Made by a program: the position numbers and the translations under genes. From the NCBI GenBank assembly GCA_030683705.1, contig JAUXPP010000158.1:1-64000 (forward strand): a DNA stretch of 64,000 bases, given 5' to 3'. Source of the DNA: Polaromonas sp. Its GTDB lineage: Bacteria; Pseudomonadota; Gammaproteobacteria; Burkholderiales; Burkholderiaceae_C. Under the pieces are notes generated by a model. The model was given only the letters and a program-made list of their open reading frames with translations, ran no database searches and was not told where the DNA came from. Of the stretch, positions 1-8,766 are shown one piece after another. Position 1 is the first letter of the stretch. Each line of letters opens with the position of its first letter.

Positions 1-1419
1 GGCGACTGCGGCGCCTGCACCGTGGTGGTCGGCGAGGACCAGGGCGGCCGCATGGTCTACCGCGCGGTCAACAGCTGCATCAAGCTGGCGCATTCGATCA
101 ACGGCCAGGCGCTGTGGACCGTGGAAGACATCGCCGCCGCCGACGGCACGCTGCACCCGGCGCAGGAGGCGATGGTGCAGTGTCATGGCAGCCAGTGCGG
201 CTTTTGCACCCCCGGTTTTGTCATGAGCATGTTCGGCATGTACCAGAATCATGTCAGCAAAGGCCAGACCATCACGCGCGAGCTGGCGCAGCAGGACCTG
301 TCGGGCAACCTGTGCCGCTGCACCGGTTACCGGCCTATTTTTGACGCTGCGCAGCAGATGGCGGCGCTGCCTGCCGTGGCCCTGGACGAAGCCAATTTGC
401 TATCAAAACTGGAGCTACTCACGCCCGCCACACAAGCGCCGGAGGCCGATTTGGCTTACAAATCTCCGCGCTCCCTGACGGAACTGCTGGCTGCCCGCGC
501 CGCCCACCCCAAGGCCCAGATCGTCGCCGGCTGCACCGATGTGGGCCTGTGGGTGACCAAACTCCACAAGCAGTTCGACCAGGTGCTGGATGTCACGCGG
601 GTGGCGGAACTGCGCCGCGTGGAGGACTACCCGCAGCACATTGCCATCGGCGCCGCCGTGACCCTGGCCGACGGGTTTGCCGCGCTGGTGGCGGGCCGGC
701 CGCAACTGGCCAGCTTCGCCGCACGTTTTGCCGGGCTGCCGGTGCGCAACGCCGGCACTCTGGGCGGCAACGTGGCCAACGGCTCACCGATCGGCGACTC
801 CATGCCGCTGCTGATCGCGCTGGGCGCCAGCGTGGTGCTGATGAGTGTTCGCGGCCACCGCGAGCTGCCGCTGGAAAACCTCTACACCGGCTACCGCAAG
901 AACGTCATGGCAGCGGACGAAGTGCTGGCCTGGATCAAGGTGCCCAAGCCTGCGGCCGGGGAACCGAGCGCCGCGCCGGGCCGCCCCAAGCAAGCGGGCG
1001 CCCCCTCGGGGGGCAGCGCAATACGCGAAGCGACAAGCGTGGGGGCAGAATTTTTAAGGGCCTACAAGATTTCAAAGCGTTACGACGACGACATCTCTGC
1101 CGTCTGCCTGGTCATCCAGCTGCAGCTCGAAGGCGGCAAGGTGGTGAAAGCTTCGATAGGCGCAGGCGGTGTCGCCGCCACGCCGGTGCGCGCTGCACAG
1201 ACCGAAGCCGCGCTCACCGGTCAGCCGTGGACCTTGCCCACCGTGCAGCAGGCCATCACGACCCTGCGCGCCGAGTTTTCACCGATCTCCGACATGCGCG
1301 CTTCCGGCGCCTACCGCAGCGAGGTGCTGGGCAATTTGCTGCAGCGTTTCTGGCTGGAGAGCCAGGGGCTGAAGCAGATCAACCTGGAATCGTTTGTGCT
1401 CAATGAGGTGGCGCCATGA
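1..1419 (+). CDS. xdhA: Xanthine dehydrogenase small subunit XdhA (5' end cut by window)
   Basis: Iron-sulfur/FAD subunit of cytoplasmic xanthine dehydrogenase, which passes electrons from the molybdenum subunit to NAD+. The frame is open from base 1 and begins inside the plant-type [2Fe-2S] loop (GDCGACTVV), so the true start lies outside the window. A second [2Fe-2S] domain follows (CGSQCGFCTPGF at 190-225, LCRCTGYRP at 310-336), then the FAD domain (VAGCTDVGLW near 520-550; RNAGTLGGNVANGSPIGD near 745-798) and a CO-dehydrogenase-flavoprotein C-terminal domain (YKISKRYDDDISAV). Two segments do not look native: one between the iron-sulfur and FAD domains (about 394-463) and one between IKVPKP and FLRAYKISKR (about 972-1046). 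Both match repeats seen elsewhere in the window and keep the frame. It overlaps xdhB by 4 bases (ATGA). Confidence 0.96.
   Translation, partial: GDCGACTVVVGEDQGGRMVYRAVNSCIKLAHSINGQALWTVEDIAAADGTLHPAQEAMVQCHGSQCGFCTPGFVMSMFGMYQNHVSKGQTITRELAQQDLSGNLCRCTGYRPIFDAAQQMAALPAVALDEANLLSKLELLTPATQAPEADLAYKSPRSLTELLAARAAHPKAQIVAGCTDVGLWVTKLHKQFDQVLDVTRVAELRRVEDYPQHIAIGAAVTLADGFAALVAGRPQLASFAARFAGLPVRNAGTLGGNVANGSPIGDSMPLLIALGASVVLMSVRGHRELPLENLYTGYRKNVMAADEVLAWIKVPKPAAGEPSAAPGRPKQAGAPSGGSAIREATSVGAEFLRAYKISKRYDDDISAVCLVIQLQLEGGKVVKASIGAGGVAATPVRAAQTEAALTGQPWTLPTVQQAITTLRAEFSPISDMRASGAYRSEVLGNLLQRFWLESQGLKQINLESFVLNEVAP
394..463 (+). repeat. Family-B short repeat inside xdhA
   Basis: Contains TTTGCTATCAAAACTGGAG followed about 30 bases later by GGAGGCCGATTTGGCTT. 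The same head and tail recur at 2730, 23398, 32794 (reverse), 26628 (reverse), 54866 and 62524 (reverse). Here it is in frame in the linker between the [2Fe-2S] and FAD domains of XdhA and encodes NLLSKLELLTPATQAPEADL. Confidence 0.75.
972..1046 (-). repeat. Family-A GC-rich repeat inside xdhA
   Basis: Reads GGGCCGCCCCAAG, then CGCCCCCTCGGGGGGCAGCGC, then GCGAAGCGACAAGCGTGGGG. It has the same order and orientation as the copy at the start of puuE (50768-50847) and is the reverse of copies at 22579, 23301 and 35431. It adds about 25 codons in frame (APSGGSA...TSVGA) inside XdhA. Confidence 0.8.
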
Positions 1420-3806
1420 ACGCCCGTGAAAAAACCCAGGCGGAGGGCCCGGTCAGCCGCGCCGACAACCCGTCCGGGCCGCAACTCGCCGTGCCGCCGG
1501 TGACGCCGCCGCCCGGTCCGCAGTCGCCCCCGCGTGGCGCGGCCGGGCGCTCACACAAGCACGAAAGCGCGCGCGCCCAGGTGGCCGGCGCCGCCACCTA
1601 TGTGGACGACATTCCCGAAGTGCGCGGCACACTGCATGCTGCACCGATTCTTTCCACCGTTGCGCACGGGCGTTTGCGCGGCGTGGACGCCCGCGCCGCG
1701 CTCGCGATGCCGGGTGTGCGTGATGTGATCCTGGCAGGCGATGTTCCAGGCGACCCGCTGCTGGCGACTTTTGTGCATGACGAACCGGTGTTTGCGACCG
1801 ACACCGTCGAACACATCGGCCAGGTCGTCGGCTTGGTGATCGCCGACACGGTGATGCAGGCGCGCCGCGCCGCGCGCAAGGTCACGCTCGACATCGAGGA
1901 ACTGCCGGCCATCCTGGATGTGCGCGAGGCGCTCCAGGCCCAAAGTTTTGTGCTGCCACCGGTGTTCGTCAAGCGTGGGGACGCGGCGCGCGCGCTGGCC
2001 GCGGCACCGCATACCCTGAACGGCCAGCTCGAGGTCGGCGGCCAGGAGCATTTTTACCTCGAAGGCCAGGTCGCTTACGTGCTGCCGCAGGAACAAAAGC
2101 AGTGGCTGGTGTATTCGAGCACCCAGCACCCGGGCGAGGTCCAGCACTGGGTGTCGCACGCGCTGGGCATCGCCAACCACGCGGTGCGTGTCGAGTGCCG
2201 GCGCATGGGCGGCGGCTTCGGCGGCAAGGAAACCCAGGCCGGCCACCTGGCGGTGTGGGCCGCGGTCGCGGCGAACAAGCTCCAGTGCCCCATCAAGCTG
2301 CGGCTGGACCGCGATGACGACTTTTTGGTCACCGGCAAGCGCCACCCCTTCGCCTACGACTACAGCGTGGGTTTCGATCAAAGCGGGCGGCTGCAGGGCC
2401 TCAAGCTTGTCATGCTGGCCAACTGCGGCTTCAGCGCCGACCTCAGCGGGCCGGTCGCCGACCGCGCGATTTTCCACAGCGACAACGCCTACTTTCTCGA
2501 GGACGTGGAGATCGCCTCCTACCGCTGCAAAACCAACACGCAAAGCCACACGGCCTTCCGCGGCTTCGGCGGTCCGCAGGGTGTGGTGCTGATCGAAACC
2601 ATACTCGGCGACATTGCGCGGCAGCTGGGCCTGGACCCGCTGGATGTGCGCAAGCGCAACCTCTACGGCGTGGAGGAGCGTAACGTCACGCATTACCAAA
2701 TGAAGGTCGAGGACAACATCCTGGCCCCCCTGCTATCAAAACTGGAGCTGTCTGCGCAGTACCGGCGCCGGCGGGAGGCCATTTCGGCATGGAATGCAAA
2801 AAGCCCGGTGATCAAGCGCGGCATCGCCATCACGCCCGTCAAGTTCGGCATCTCCTTCACTGCCACGCTGTTCAACCAGGCCGGCGCCCTCGTGCACGTC
2901 TACACCGATGGCAGTGTGCAGGTGAACCATGGCGGCACCGAGATGGGCCAGGGCCTGAACACCAAGGTCGCGCAAATCGTTGCCGACGAACTCGGCGTGG
3001 CCTTCGAGGACGTGCTGGCCACCGCCAGCGACACCAGCAAGATCCCCAACGCCTCGGCCACCGCCGCCTCGGCCGGCACCGACCTCAACGCCCGCGCCGC
3101 GCAGTACGCGGCGCGCAATGTGCGCGACAATCTGGCGCAGTTTGTCGCCGGGCTGGACGGCTGCGGCGCCGGCGCCGTGTCGTTTGCCGGCGGCCACATC
3201 CGCTCGCCCAAGGGCAGCCGGCCGTTTCCCGAAGTCGTGCGTCTGGCGTACGCCAACCGCATCCAGCTCTGGAGCGACGGCTTTTACCGCACGCCCAAAA
3301 TCCACTACGACAAGACCACGCTGACCGGCCGGCCGTTTTATTACTTTGCCTATGGCGCGGCCTGCAGCGAAGTCGCCATCGACACCCTGACCGGCGAAAG
3401 CCGCGTGCTCAAGGTCGACATCCTGCACGACGTCGGCACCAGCATCAACCCGGCCATCGACATCGGCCAGATCGAGGGCGGTTTTGTGCAGGGCATGGGC
3501 TGGCTGACCACCGAGCAGCTGGTGTGGAATAACAAGGGCCTGCTGACCACGCATGCGCCCAGCACCTACAAGATTCCCGCGACCGGCGACATCCCGGAAC
3601 ACTTCAAGGTGGATTTGTGGCCCGAGCCTAACCGCGAAGACAACGTCTTCGGCAGCAAGGCCGTCGGCGAGCCGCCTTTCATGCTGGCGATCAGCGTGCT
3701 GGAGGCCTTCAAGGAAGCCATCGCCGCGGCCCGGCCCGGCCCGGTGCGTCTGCAGGCGCCGGCGACGGCGGAACATGTGCTGCGAGCCCTTTCCGGGCCG
3801 GTGTAA
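1416..3806 (+). CDS. xdhB: Xanthine dehydrogenase molybdopterin-binding subunit XdhB
   Basis: Large catalytic subunit, 796 residues, that hydroxylates hypoxanthine and xanthine to urate with a molybdenum cofactor. Family motifs appear in order: HKHESARAQVAGAATYVDD near the N-terminus, the Moco loop GGGFGGKETQ (about residue 267), the FRGFGGPQG loop with its substrate-binding Arg (about 386), NHGGTEMGQGLNTK (about 507), and the C-terminal KAVGEPPFMLAIS segment, whose Glu corresponds to the catalytic base of bovine XDH. The ATG overlaps the xdhA stop by 4 bases, so the two are translationally coupled. The first ~45 residues are a Pro/Gly-rich extension of low complexity. A family-B repeat-like stretch lies at 2730-2791. 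The maturation partner xdhC is not adjacent but lies at 33970-34770. Confidence 0.97.
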   Translation: MNAREKTQAEGPVSRADNPSGPQLAVPPVTPPPGPQSPPRGAAGRSHKHESARAQVAGAATYVDDIPEVRGTLHAAPILSTVAHGRLRGVDARAALAMPGVRDVILAGDVPGDPLLATFVHDEPVFATDTVEHIGQVVGLVIADTVMQARRAARKVTLDIEELPAILDVREALQAQSFVLPPVFVKRGDAARALAAAPHTLNGQLEVGGQEHFYLEGQVAYVLPQEQKQWLVYSSTQHPGEVQHWVSHALGIANHAVRVECRRMGGGFGGKETQAGHLAVWAAVAANKLQCPIKLRLDRDDDFLVTGKRHPFAYDYSVGFDQSGRLQGLKLVMLANCGFSADLSGPVADRAIFHSDNAYFLEDVEIASYRCKTNTQSHTAFRGFGGPQGVVLIETILGDIARQLGLDPLDVRKRNLYGVEERNVTHYQMKVEDNILAPLLSKLELSAQYRRRREAISAWNAKSPVIKRGIAITPVKFGISFTATLFNQAGALVHVYTDGSVQVNHGGTEMGQGLNTKVAQIVADELGVAFEDVLATASDTSKIPNASATAASAGTDLNARAAQYAARNVRDNLAQFVAGLDGCGAGAVSFAGGHIRSPKGSRPFPEVVRLAYANRIQLWSDGFYRTPKIHYDKTTLTGRPFYYFAYGAACSEVAIDTLTGESRVLKVDILHDVGTSINPAIDIGQIEGGFVQGMGWLTTEQLVWNNKGLLTTHAPSTYKIPATGDIPEHFKVDLWPEPNREDNVFGSKAVGEPPFMLAISVLEAFKEAIAAARPGPVRLQAPATAEHVLRALSGPV
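2730..2791 (+). repeat. Family-B repeat-like stretch inside xdhB
   Basis: GCTATCAAAACTGGAGCTG is nearly identical to the head of the xdhA copy at 394, and GGGAGGCCATTTCGG resembles its tail. The encoded LLSKLELSAQYRRRREAI is close in length and character to what I remember of ordinary XdhB at this place, so this copy seems to replace rather than lengthen the protein. It is less certain than the other copies. Confidence 0.5.
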
Positions 3807-3938
3807 CGCGGCTCACCGGTCATCCCCGCAGTACCGAAAACAAAGGCGGCAGCAGCAAAGCTCCCGGCGGGCTGCCCTTCAGGTTCAGCGGTACTTGCCG
3901 CCTAGAATCTGGGGCAACCCCTGGAGTCCACTGCTGCC

Positions 3939-4829
3939 ATGCCTCGCCAGAACATCACCGACATCCTCGCCTTCCTGGCGGTCGCGAACGAGCGCAGCTT
4001 TACCCGCGCGGCTGCCAAGCTGGGCCTCTCGCAGTCGGCCCTGAGTCACAACGTCCGCGACCTGGAAACGCGTCTCGGCGTGCGCTTGCTGACCCGAACA
4101 ACGCGCAGCGTCTCCCCCACGGAAGCGGGCGAACAGCTCATGCGGACGGTGGCGCCCCGGCTGGAGGAAATCGACGCAGAAATCGCGGCGGTCAGCGACC
4201 TCGGCGCCTTCCCTTCCGGAACCATACGGATCACCGCCATCGACCACGTGGCCGACAGCATTGTCTGGCCCAGGATTGCCCGGGTGCTGGAGCAGTACCC
4301 GGACGTCCGCGTCGAGCTCAACACGGAATACCGGCTTGTCGATATTGCCGCGGAACGCTTCGATATTGGTGTGCGCTACGGCGATCAGATCCAGAAAGAC
4401 ATGGTGGCGGTGCGCTTGACCCCGGACATCCGGATGACCATCGTGGGTTCGCCGCGTTACTTTGAAACACATGAGCTTCCTGTCACCGTGCAGGACCTGG
4501 TGCGCCAGAACTGCATCACGCTGCGCCTCCAGGGTGGGGGCATCTACGCCTGGGAGTTGCGTGACGGCGATCGCCAGGTGGAGGCACGCGTCACCGGCCA
4601 GGTCACGTTCAGCGGCGCGTACCAGATGCTCAACGCCGCGCTGAGTGGCTACGGTCTGGCTTTTCTGCCGGAAGAGCTGACGCAGCCGCACGTTGATGCC
4701 GGGCACCTGCGCCGGGTCATGGACGACTGCTGCCCGGATTTTCCGGCGCTGCACGCCTACTATCCGAGCCGGCGTAACTCTTCGAGAGCCATGCGGCTCG
4801 TGATCGAGGCGATGCGCGCCGACGTTTAG
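3939..4829 (+). CDS. LysR-family transcriptional regulator
   Basis: 296 residues. The N-terminal winged helix-turn-helix (FLAVANERSFTRAAAKLGLSQSALSHNVRDLE) is followed by the usual linker helix (TRTTRSVSPTEAGEQL) and a periplasmic-binding-like effector domain (GTIRITAIDHVADSIVWP onward). It most resembles the subgroup that regulates oxidoreductases and small metabolic enzymes. It faces the convergent acetyltransferase gene at 4861-5451 (31 bases between the stops), and 132 bases separate it from xdhB, so it probably has its own promoter. The target is unknown. The ATG at 3939 gives the standard LysR N-terminus (about nine residues before the HTH). Confidence 0.9.
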   Translation: MPRQNITDILAFLAVANERSFTRAAAKLGLSQSALSHNVRDLETRLGVRLLTRTTRSVSPTEAGEQLMRTVAPRLEEIDAEIAAVSDLGAFPSGTIRITAIDHVADSIVWPRIARVLEQYPDVRVELNTEYRLVDIAAERFDIGVRYGDQIQKDMVAVRLTPDIRMTIVGSPRYFETHELPVTVQDLVRQNCITLRLQGGGIYAWELRDGDRQVEARVTGQVTFSGAYQMLNAALSGYGLAFLPEELTQPHVDAGHLRRVMDDCCPDFPALHAYYPSRRNSSRAMRLVIEAMRADV

Positions 4830-4860
4830 CTGCGCGCTCAGGCGGTCTGGCCGCCGTCTG

Positions 4861-5451
4861 TCATCGGGAAGTTTCCGACCCCGAAAACTCAATGTGCCTG
4901 ATGAAGCGCGCCGGGATTCCTCCGACGACCGTGTTGTCCGGCACGTCGCGGGTCACCACGGCGTTGGCTGCGACCACGGCGTTCTCGCCAATGGTCACGC
5001 CCGGCATCACCGATACCCCCGCGCCCAGCCACACGCCCTTGCCGATGGTGATGGGTTTGCAATAGGTGGAACGGCGTGTGGCAGGATCGAGCGGATGGTT
5101 GATGGTGACCAGGTTCACCTTGGGCCCGATCAGGGCACCGTCGCCGATGGTGATGCCGCCGCGGTCCATGAACTCGCAGGCGTGGTTGATGAACACGTTC
5201 TTGCCGACGCGGATGTTCTTGCCGAAATCGGTATAAAAGGGCGGCAGCAGCGCGAACGACTCGTCGACCGCAACGCCGGTCAGGCGCGTGAACAAGGCCC
5301 GTACTTCGGCCGGAGCCCTGTAGCCGTTGTTCATCTCGGCGGTGATGCGCTGGGCCTCGGCGATCAGGGCCGCGATTTCCGGATATTCCGGGTCGGTGAG
5401 CGAGATGCACTCGCCTGCCAGCTCACGCTGGAAGATGTCGCGGATGTTCAT
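4861..5451 (-). CDS. Sugar O-acetyltransferase (LacA/Maa/NodL type)
   Basis: 196 residues, the usual length for the maltose/galactoside O-acetyltransferase family, which transfers acetyl from acetyl-CoA to a sugar hydroxyl. An N-terminal maltose-acetyltransferase cap (IAALIAEAQRITAEMNNGYR, LFTRLTG) is followed by a left-handed beta-helix of hexapeptide repeats (IGDGALIGPKVNLVTINHP, ITIGKGVWLGAGVSVMPGV, TIGENAVVAANAVVTRDVP). The His of the NHP motif is the expected catalytic base. The C-terminus GGIPARFIRHIE is typical. The true acceptor sugar cannot be read from sequence. It lies downstream of the Pao-like cluster on the same strand, 89 bases after the paoC-like stop, and could be its distal member or separate. 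Confidence 0.9.
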   Translation of the reverse strand: MNIRDIFQRELAGECISLTDPEYPEIAALIAEAQRITAEMNNGYRAPAEVRALFTRLTGVAVDESFALLPPFYTDFGKNIRVGKNVFINHACEFMDRGGITIGDGALIGPKVNLVTINHPLDPATRRSTYCKPITIGKGVWLGAGVSVMPGVTIGENAVVAANAVVTRDVPDNTVVGGIPARFIRHIEFSGSETSR

Positions 5452-5540
5452 TGGAAGAAGGCTTTTGACGATGAGGTGACGGCTGGATCAATCCATGTAC
5501 AGGCAGCGACCGGGCGCGACAGCAGGCGTTCATCACCTGG

Positions 5541-7814
5541 TCATGCGGCACGTGGCATGGTGGCCATCAGCTTGTCCAGGGTAATGGGATAGTCGCGCAC
5601 GCGAACGCCGGTCGCATTGAACACCGCATTGGCAATCGCGGCGCTGACGCCGCAAAGCCCCAGTTCGCCGACGCCCTTGGCCTTGAGTGGCGTCGTGGTC
5701 GCATCGGTTTCATCGAGGAAGATGACTTCCTGGTGCGGGATGTCCGCATGCACCGGCACCTCGTAGCCGGCCAGGTCGTGGTTGACGAAAAAGCCCAGGC
5801 GCTTGTCTACCGCCAGCTCCTCCATCAGGGCACCACCGACGCCCATGGTCATGGCGCCAATCACCTGGCTGCGCGCCGACTTCGGGTTGAGGATGCGGCC
5901 GGCGGCGCATACCGCCAGCATGCGCCGAACGCGCACTTCGCTGGTGAATTCGTCGACGCCTACTTCCACGAAATGGGCCCCAAACGTCGATTGCTGCATC
6001 TTCTTACCGAGGTCGCCGTATTCCATCGTGTCTTCCGCGACCAGTTCACCCGCCGTCGTTGCCTGCGTGAGTGGGGCGCTGCGCGGGCCGACCTTTACCG
6101 AGCCGTCGCTGAACTGCGCCTGGGCAGGATCGAAGCCGAGTTTCTGCGCGACAGCCTCGCGAAGTTTCACGCAGGCTGCATAAACGCCCGCCGTGGAGCT
6201 GGCCGCACCCCATTGGCCACCCGAGCCGGCAGAAACCGGGAAATTGGAGTCTCCCAAACGCACGAACACCCGGTTCAGCGGCACGCCCATCATTTCGGCT
6301 GCAGTTTGCGCAATGATGGTGTAGCTGCCGGTTCCGATGTCCGTCATGTCGGTTTCAACTGTCACGATCCCGCGTTGGTCGAGACGCACGCGCGCCGCCG
6401 ACTTCATGGTGGGAGCGCCCCGGTAGGCGGCAGCGACGCCCATGCCGACCAGCCACCGGCCATCCCTGAGCTGCCCGGGTTTGGCGGGGCGCTTGCTCCA
6501 GCCAAAACGCTCGGCACCCAGCTGCAGGCACTGCACCAGTTGCCTTTGCGAAAACGGTTGGCCTGCCGCCTTGAGCTGCTGCGCCGCAGCCTCTGCTGCC
6601 TTGCTCTGGGGGTCGTCGCCGCCCTTTGGCGGACTCAAGTCTGGCACCACCTGGGTGTCATTGAGGATTCGAAGACCGACCGGGTCCATGCCCAGTTGCG
6701 AAGCCAGTTCGTCCATCGCAACCTCAAGCGCCATGTGCCCTGTGACTTCGCCCGGGGCGCGCATCGCGTTCGCTTCCGGCAAGTCCAGCACCGACAGCCT
6801 GGTGGCGGTCATCCGGTTTGGGCCTGCGTAGAGCATGCGGGTCTGCTGGACTGCGCTGTCGGGCGAGCCACCCGGCAGGTCGCCGGACCATGCCTCGTGG
6901 GCAATGGCGGTGAGCCGGCCGTCACGCGTCGCACCCAGGCGAATGCGCTGGATGGTGGCGGGACGGTGCGTCGTGTTGTTGGCGATGAGGGCCCGGTGCA
7001 AGGCGACCTTGACCGGACGTTTTGCTGCCCGCGCGCCCAGCGCAGCGAGCACGGCATCCGCGCGCACAAACAGCTTGGCGCCAAAGCCGCCGCCGATGAA
7101 GGGCGACACGAGCCGCACCTTGTCCTTCGGCATGCCCAGCGTCTTGGCCAGGTCGCCGCGGCCCCAGTCCACCATCTGGTTGGAGGTCCAGACCGTGAGC
7201 TGGTCGCCGTTCCAGGCTGCCGTGGTGGCGTGCGGTTCCATCATGGCGTGCGATTGGTCGGGCGTCGTATAGGTCGCGTCGACCGTCACTGGCGCCGCTG
7301 CGAAGGCGCCGGCAAAGTCGCCGACTGCCGAATCAGCGCTCGAACCCCAAAAATCGGCGGGCTTGGCGCTCTCGCGCATCTTTGCGAGATCAAAATTTCC
7401 GGGCGCCCGCTCATAGTCGATGCGGACCAACTGAGCCGCGCTGCGCGCCTGCTCGAAGGTCTCGGCCACGACCAGCGCAACAGCCTGGTGGTAATGGTCG
7501 ACCTCAGGTCCGGCAAGCAGTTTGGCGGTGTTGAAATCGCCCTTCTGGAGGGTGCCTGCGTTCTGCGCGGTCACAATGGCCAACACGCCAGGCGCGCGCC
7601 TCGCGGCGTCCAGGGTTATGGACCGGATGCGGCCTTTCGCGATGGCCGCACCCATGATCCAGCCGTAGGCGGCGCCGGGCGCAACGTCGTGCCGCTCGTA
7701 GGCGTAAGGCGCTTTGCCCGTTGTCTTGAGCACGCCCTCGATGCGATCGACCGGCTTGCCGATCACCTTGAGCTGGTCAATCGGGTTGGTGGTGGCGGGG
7801 GTGTCGAATTTCAT
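5541..7814 (-). CDS. paoC: Periplasmic aldehyde oxidoreductase, molybdenum-binding subunit (PaoC/YagR type)
   Basis: 757 residues of the xanthine-oxidase superfamily in a three-gene set like E. coli PaoABC, which oxidises aromatic aldehydes in the periplasm. Visible motifs are VIGKPVDRIEG at the N-terminus, FIGGGFGAKLFVRADA (Moco loop), MRAPGEVTGHMALE, DIGTGSYTIIAQTAAEMMG, GSGGQWGAASSTAGVYAA, and C-terminal AKGVGELGLCGVSAAIAN, whose Glu is the expected catalytic base. The start at 7814 is the only one that gives the family N-terminus and lies one base after the stop of the FAD subunit. The protein has no signal of its own and would be exported with the Tat-signal-bearing iron-sulfur subunit. 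The substrate is not predictable from sequence. Confidence 0.94.
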   Translation of the reverse strand: MKFDTPATTNPIDQLKVIGKPVDRIEGVLKTTGKAPYAYERHDVAPGAAYGWIMGAAIAKGRIRSITLDAARRAPGVLAIVTAQNAGTLQKGDFNTAKLLAGPEVDHYHQAVALVVAETFEQARSAAQLVRIDYERAPGNFDLAKMRESAKPADFWGSSADSAVGDFAGAFAAAPVTVDATYTTPDQSHAMMEPHATTAAWNGDQLTVWTSNQMVDWGRGDLAKTLGMPKDKVRLVSPFIGGGFGAKLFVRADAVLAALGARAAKRPVKVALHRALIANNTTHRPATIQRIRLGATRDGRLTAIAHEAWSGDLPGGSPDSAVQQTRMLYAGPNRMTATRLSVLDLPEANAMRAPGEVTGHMALEVAMDELASQLGMDPVGLRILNDTQVVPDLSPPKGGDDPQSKAAEAAAQQLKAAGQPFSQRQLVQCLQLGAERFGWSKRPAKPGQLRDGRWLVGMGVAAAYRGAPTMKSAARVRLDQRGIVTVETDMTDIGTGSYTIIAQTAAEMMGVPLNRVFVRLGDSNFPVSAGSGGQWGAASSTAGVYAACVKLREAVAQKLGFDPAQAQFSDGSVKVGPRSAPLTQATTAGELVAEDTMEYGDLGKKMQQSTFGAHFVEVGVDEFTSEVRVRRMLAVCAAGRILNPKSARSQVIGAMTMGVGGALMEELAVDKRLGFFVNHDLAGYEVPVHADIPHQEVIFLDETDATTTPLKAKGVGELGLCGVSAAIANAVFNATGVRVRDYPITLDKLMATMPRAA

Positions 7815-7815
7815 G

Positions 7816-8766
7816 TCAGCTCCTGCTTTCGGCCAGCACGGCGGCGAGCGTGCGCTCGGCCAGCTGCAGTTTGAAGGCGTTATCGTGGGTGGGGCGGGCG
7901 TCTGCGAAGACCCTGTTCGCAACTGCCGCCGAGCCTTTGGCCATGGCGGCTTCGGCTGCTTCAACGCGCCATGGCTTGTGCGCCACTCCGCCGAAGGCCG
8001 CGCGGCCCGTGCCATCGCGCTGCACAACCGCCGCAACCGACACCAGAGCGAAGGCGTAGGACGCCCTGTCCCGCACCTTCCGGTACACCTGTGTGCCGCC
8101 CAAGGGCCTGGGCAGGGTCACACCAGTGATCAATTCGCCGGGCTGCAGGTCGGTCTCGATGTGCGGTGTATTTCCGGGTAGCCGGTGAAAGTCGGCGATA
8201 GGGATCACCCGCTGCGCGCCGTCGGCCTTCACGGTCTCCACCTTCGCGTCCAGCAAGCGCAGCGCCACGGCCATGTCGCTGGGGTGGGTGGCAATGCAAG
8301 CGTCACTCGCACCCACCACTGCGTGCTGCCGGCTGATCCCGCCGATGGCCGAACACCCGCTGCCCGGATTGCGCTTGTTGCAAGCCATGTTGGTGTCGTA
8401 AAAGTAGGGGCAACGCGTGCGCTGCAGCAGATTGCCGGCGGTGGTGGCCATGTTGCGCAACTGCCCGGACGCCCCCGCGAGCAGTGCGCGGGACAAGACG
8501 GCATAGTCGCGGCGTATGTGCCGGTCCGACGCCAGATCGGTGTTGCGCACCAGGGCGCCGACCCGAACGCCGCCATCCGGGGTCCGCTCAATCCTGTCGA
8601 GCCCGAGGCCGGTGACGTCCACCAGGTGCGGGGGGGTCTCGATCTCAAGTTTCATCAGGTCCAGCAGGTTGGTCCCGCCTGCCACAAACCTGGCGCCGGG
8701 ACGCGCGGCGACAGCGGCGGCGGCTTGCGCTGGTGTGGTCGCCCGCTCGAAGGTGAACGTCTTCAT
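7816..8766 (-). CDS. paoB: Aldehyde oxidoreductase FAD-binding subunit (PaoB/YagS type)
   Basis: 316 residues. FAD_binding_5 fold with [15 protein letters not shown] near residue 30 and [20 protein letters not shown] near residue 110; the run [10 protein letters not shown] right after it is the cysteine pair that holds an extra [4Fe-4S] cluster in this branch of the family. The C-terminal CO-dehydrogenase flavoprotein domain ([19 protein letters not shown]) follows. ATG at 8766 overlaps the stop of the upstream iron-sulfur subunit by 4 bases, and the stop is one base before the next ATG, so the three subunits are translationally coupled. Role: electron transfer from the molybdenum subunit and iron-sulfur clusters to the external acceptor. 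Confidence 0.94.
   Translation of the reverse strand: MKTFTFERATTPAQAAAAVAARPGARFVAGGTNLLDLMKLEIETPPHLVDVTGLGLDRIERTPDGGVRVGALVRNTDLASDRHIRRDYAVLSRALLAGASGQLRNMATTAGNLLQRTRCPYFYDTNMACNKRNPGSGCSAIGGISRQHAVVGASDACIATHPSDMAVALRLLDAKVETVKADGAQRVIPIADFHRLPGNTPHIETDLQPGELITGVTLPRPLGGTQVYRKVRDRASYAFALVSVAAVVQRDGTGRAAFGGVAHKPWRVEAAEAAMAKGSAAVANRVFADARPTHDNAFKLQLAERTLAAVLAESRS

Noticed and set aside
1551-2699. Long antisense frame opposite xdhB (382 codons), and similar ones opposite paoC, gcl and the ior-like genes
   Set aside because: Typical third-position GC shadows of strongly coding genes; residue composition (Arg/His/Gly/Ala) is not protein-like.
4830-4860. GGCGG...CCGCC stem between convergent genes as a terminator
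   Set aside because: Stem is short and no T-run follows on either strand.
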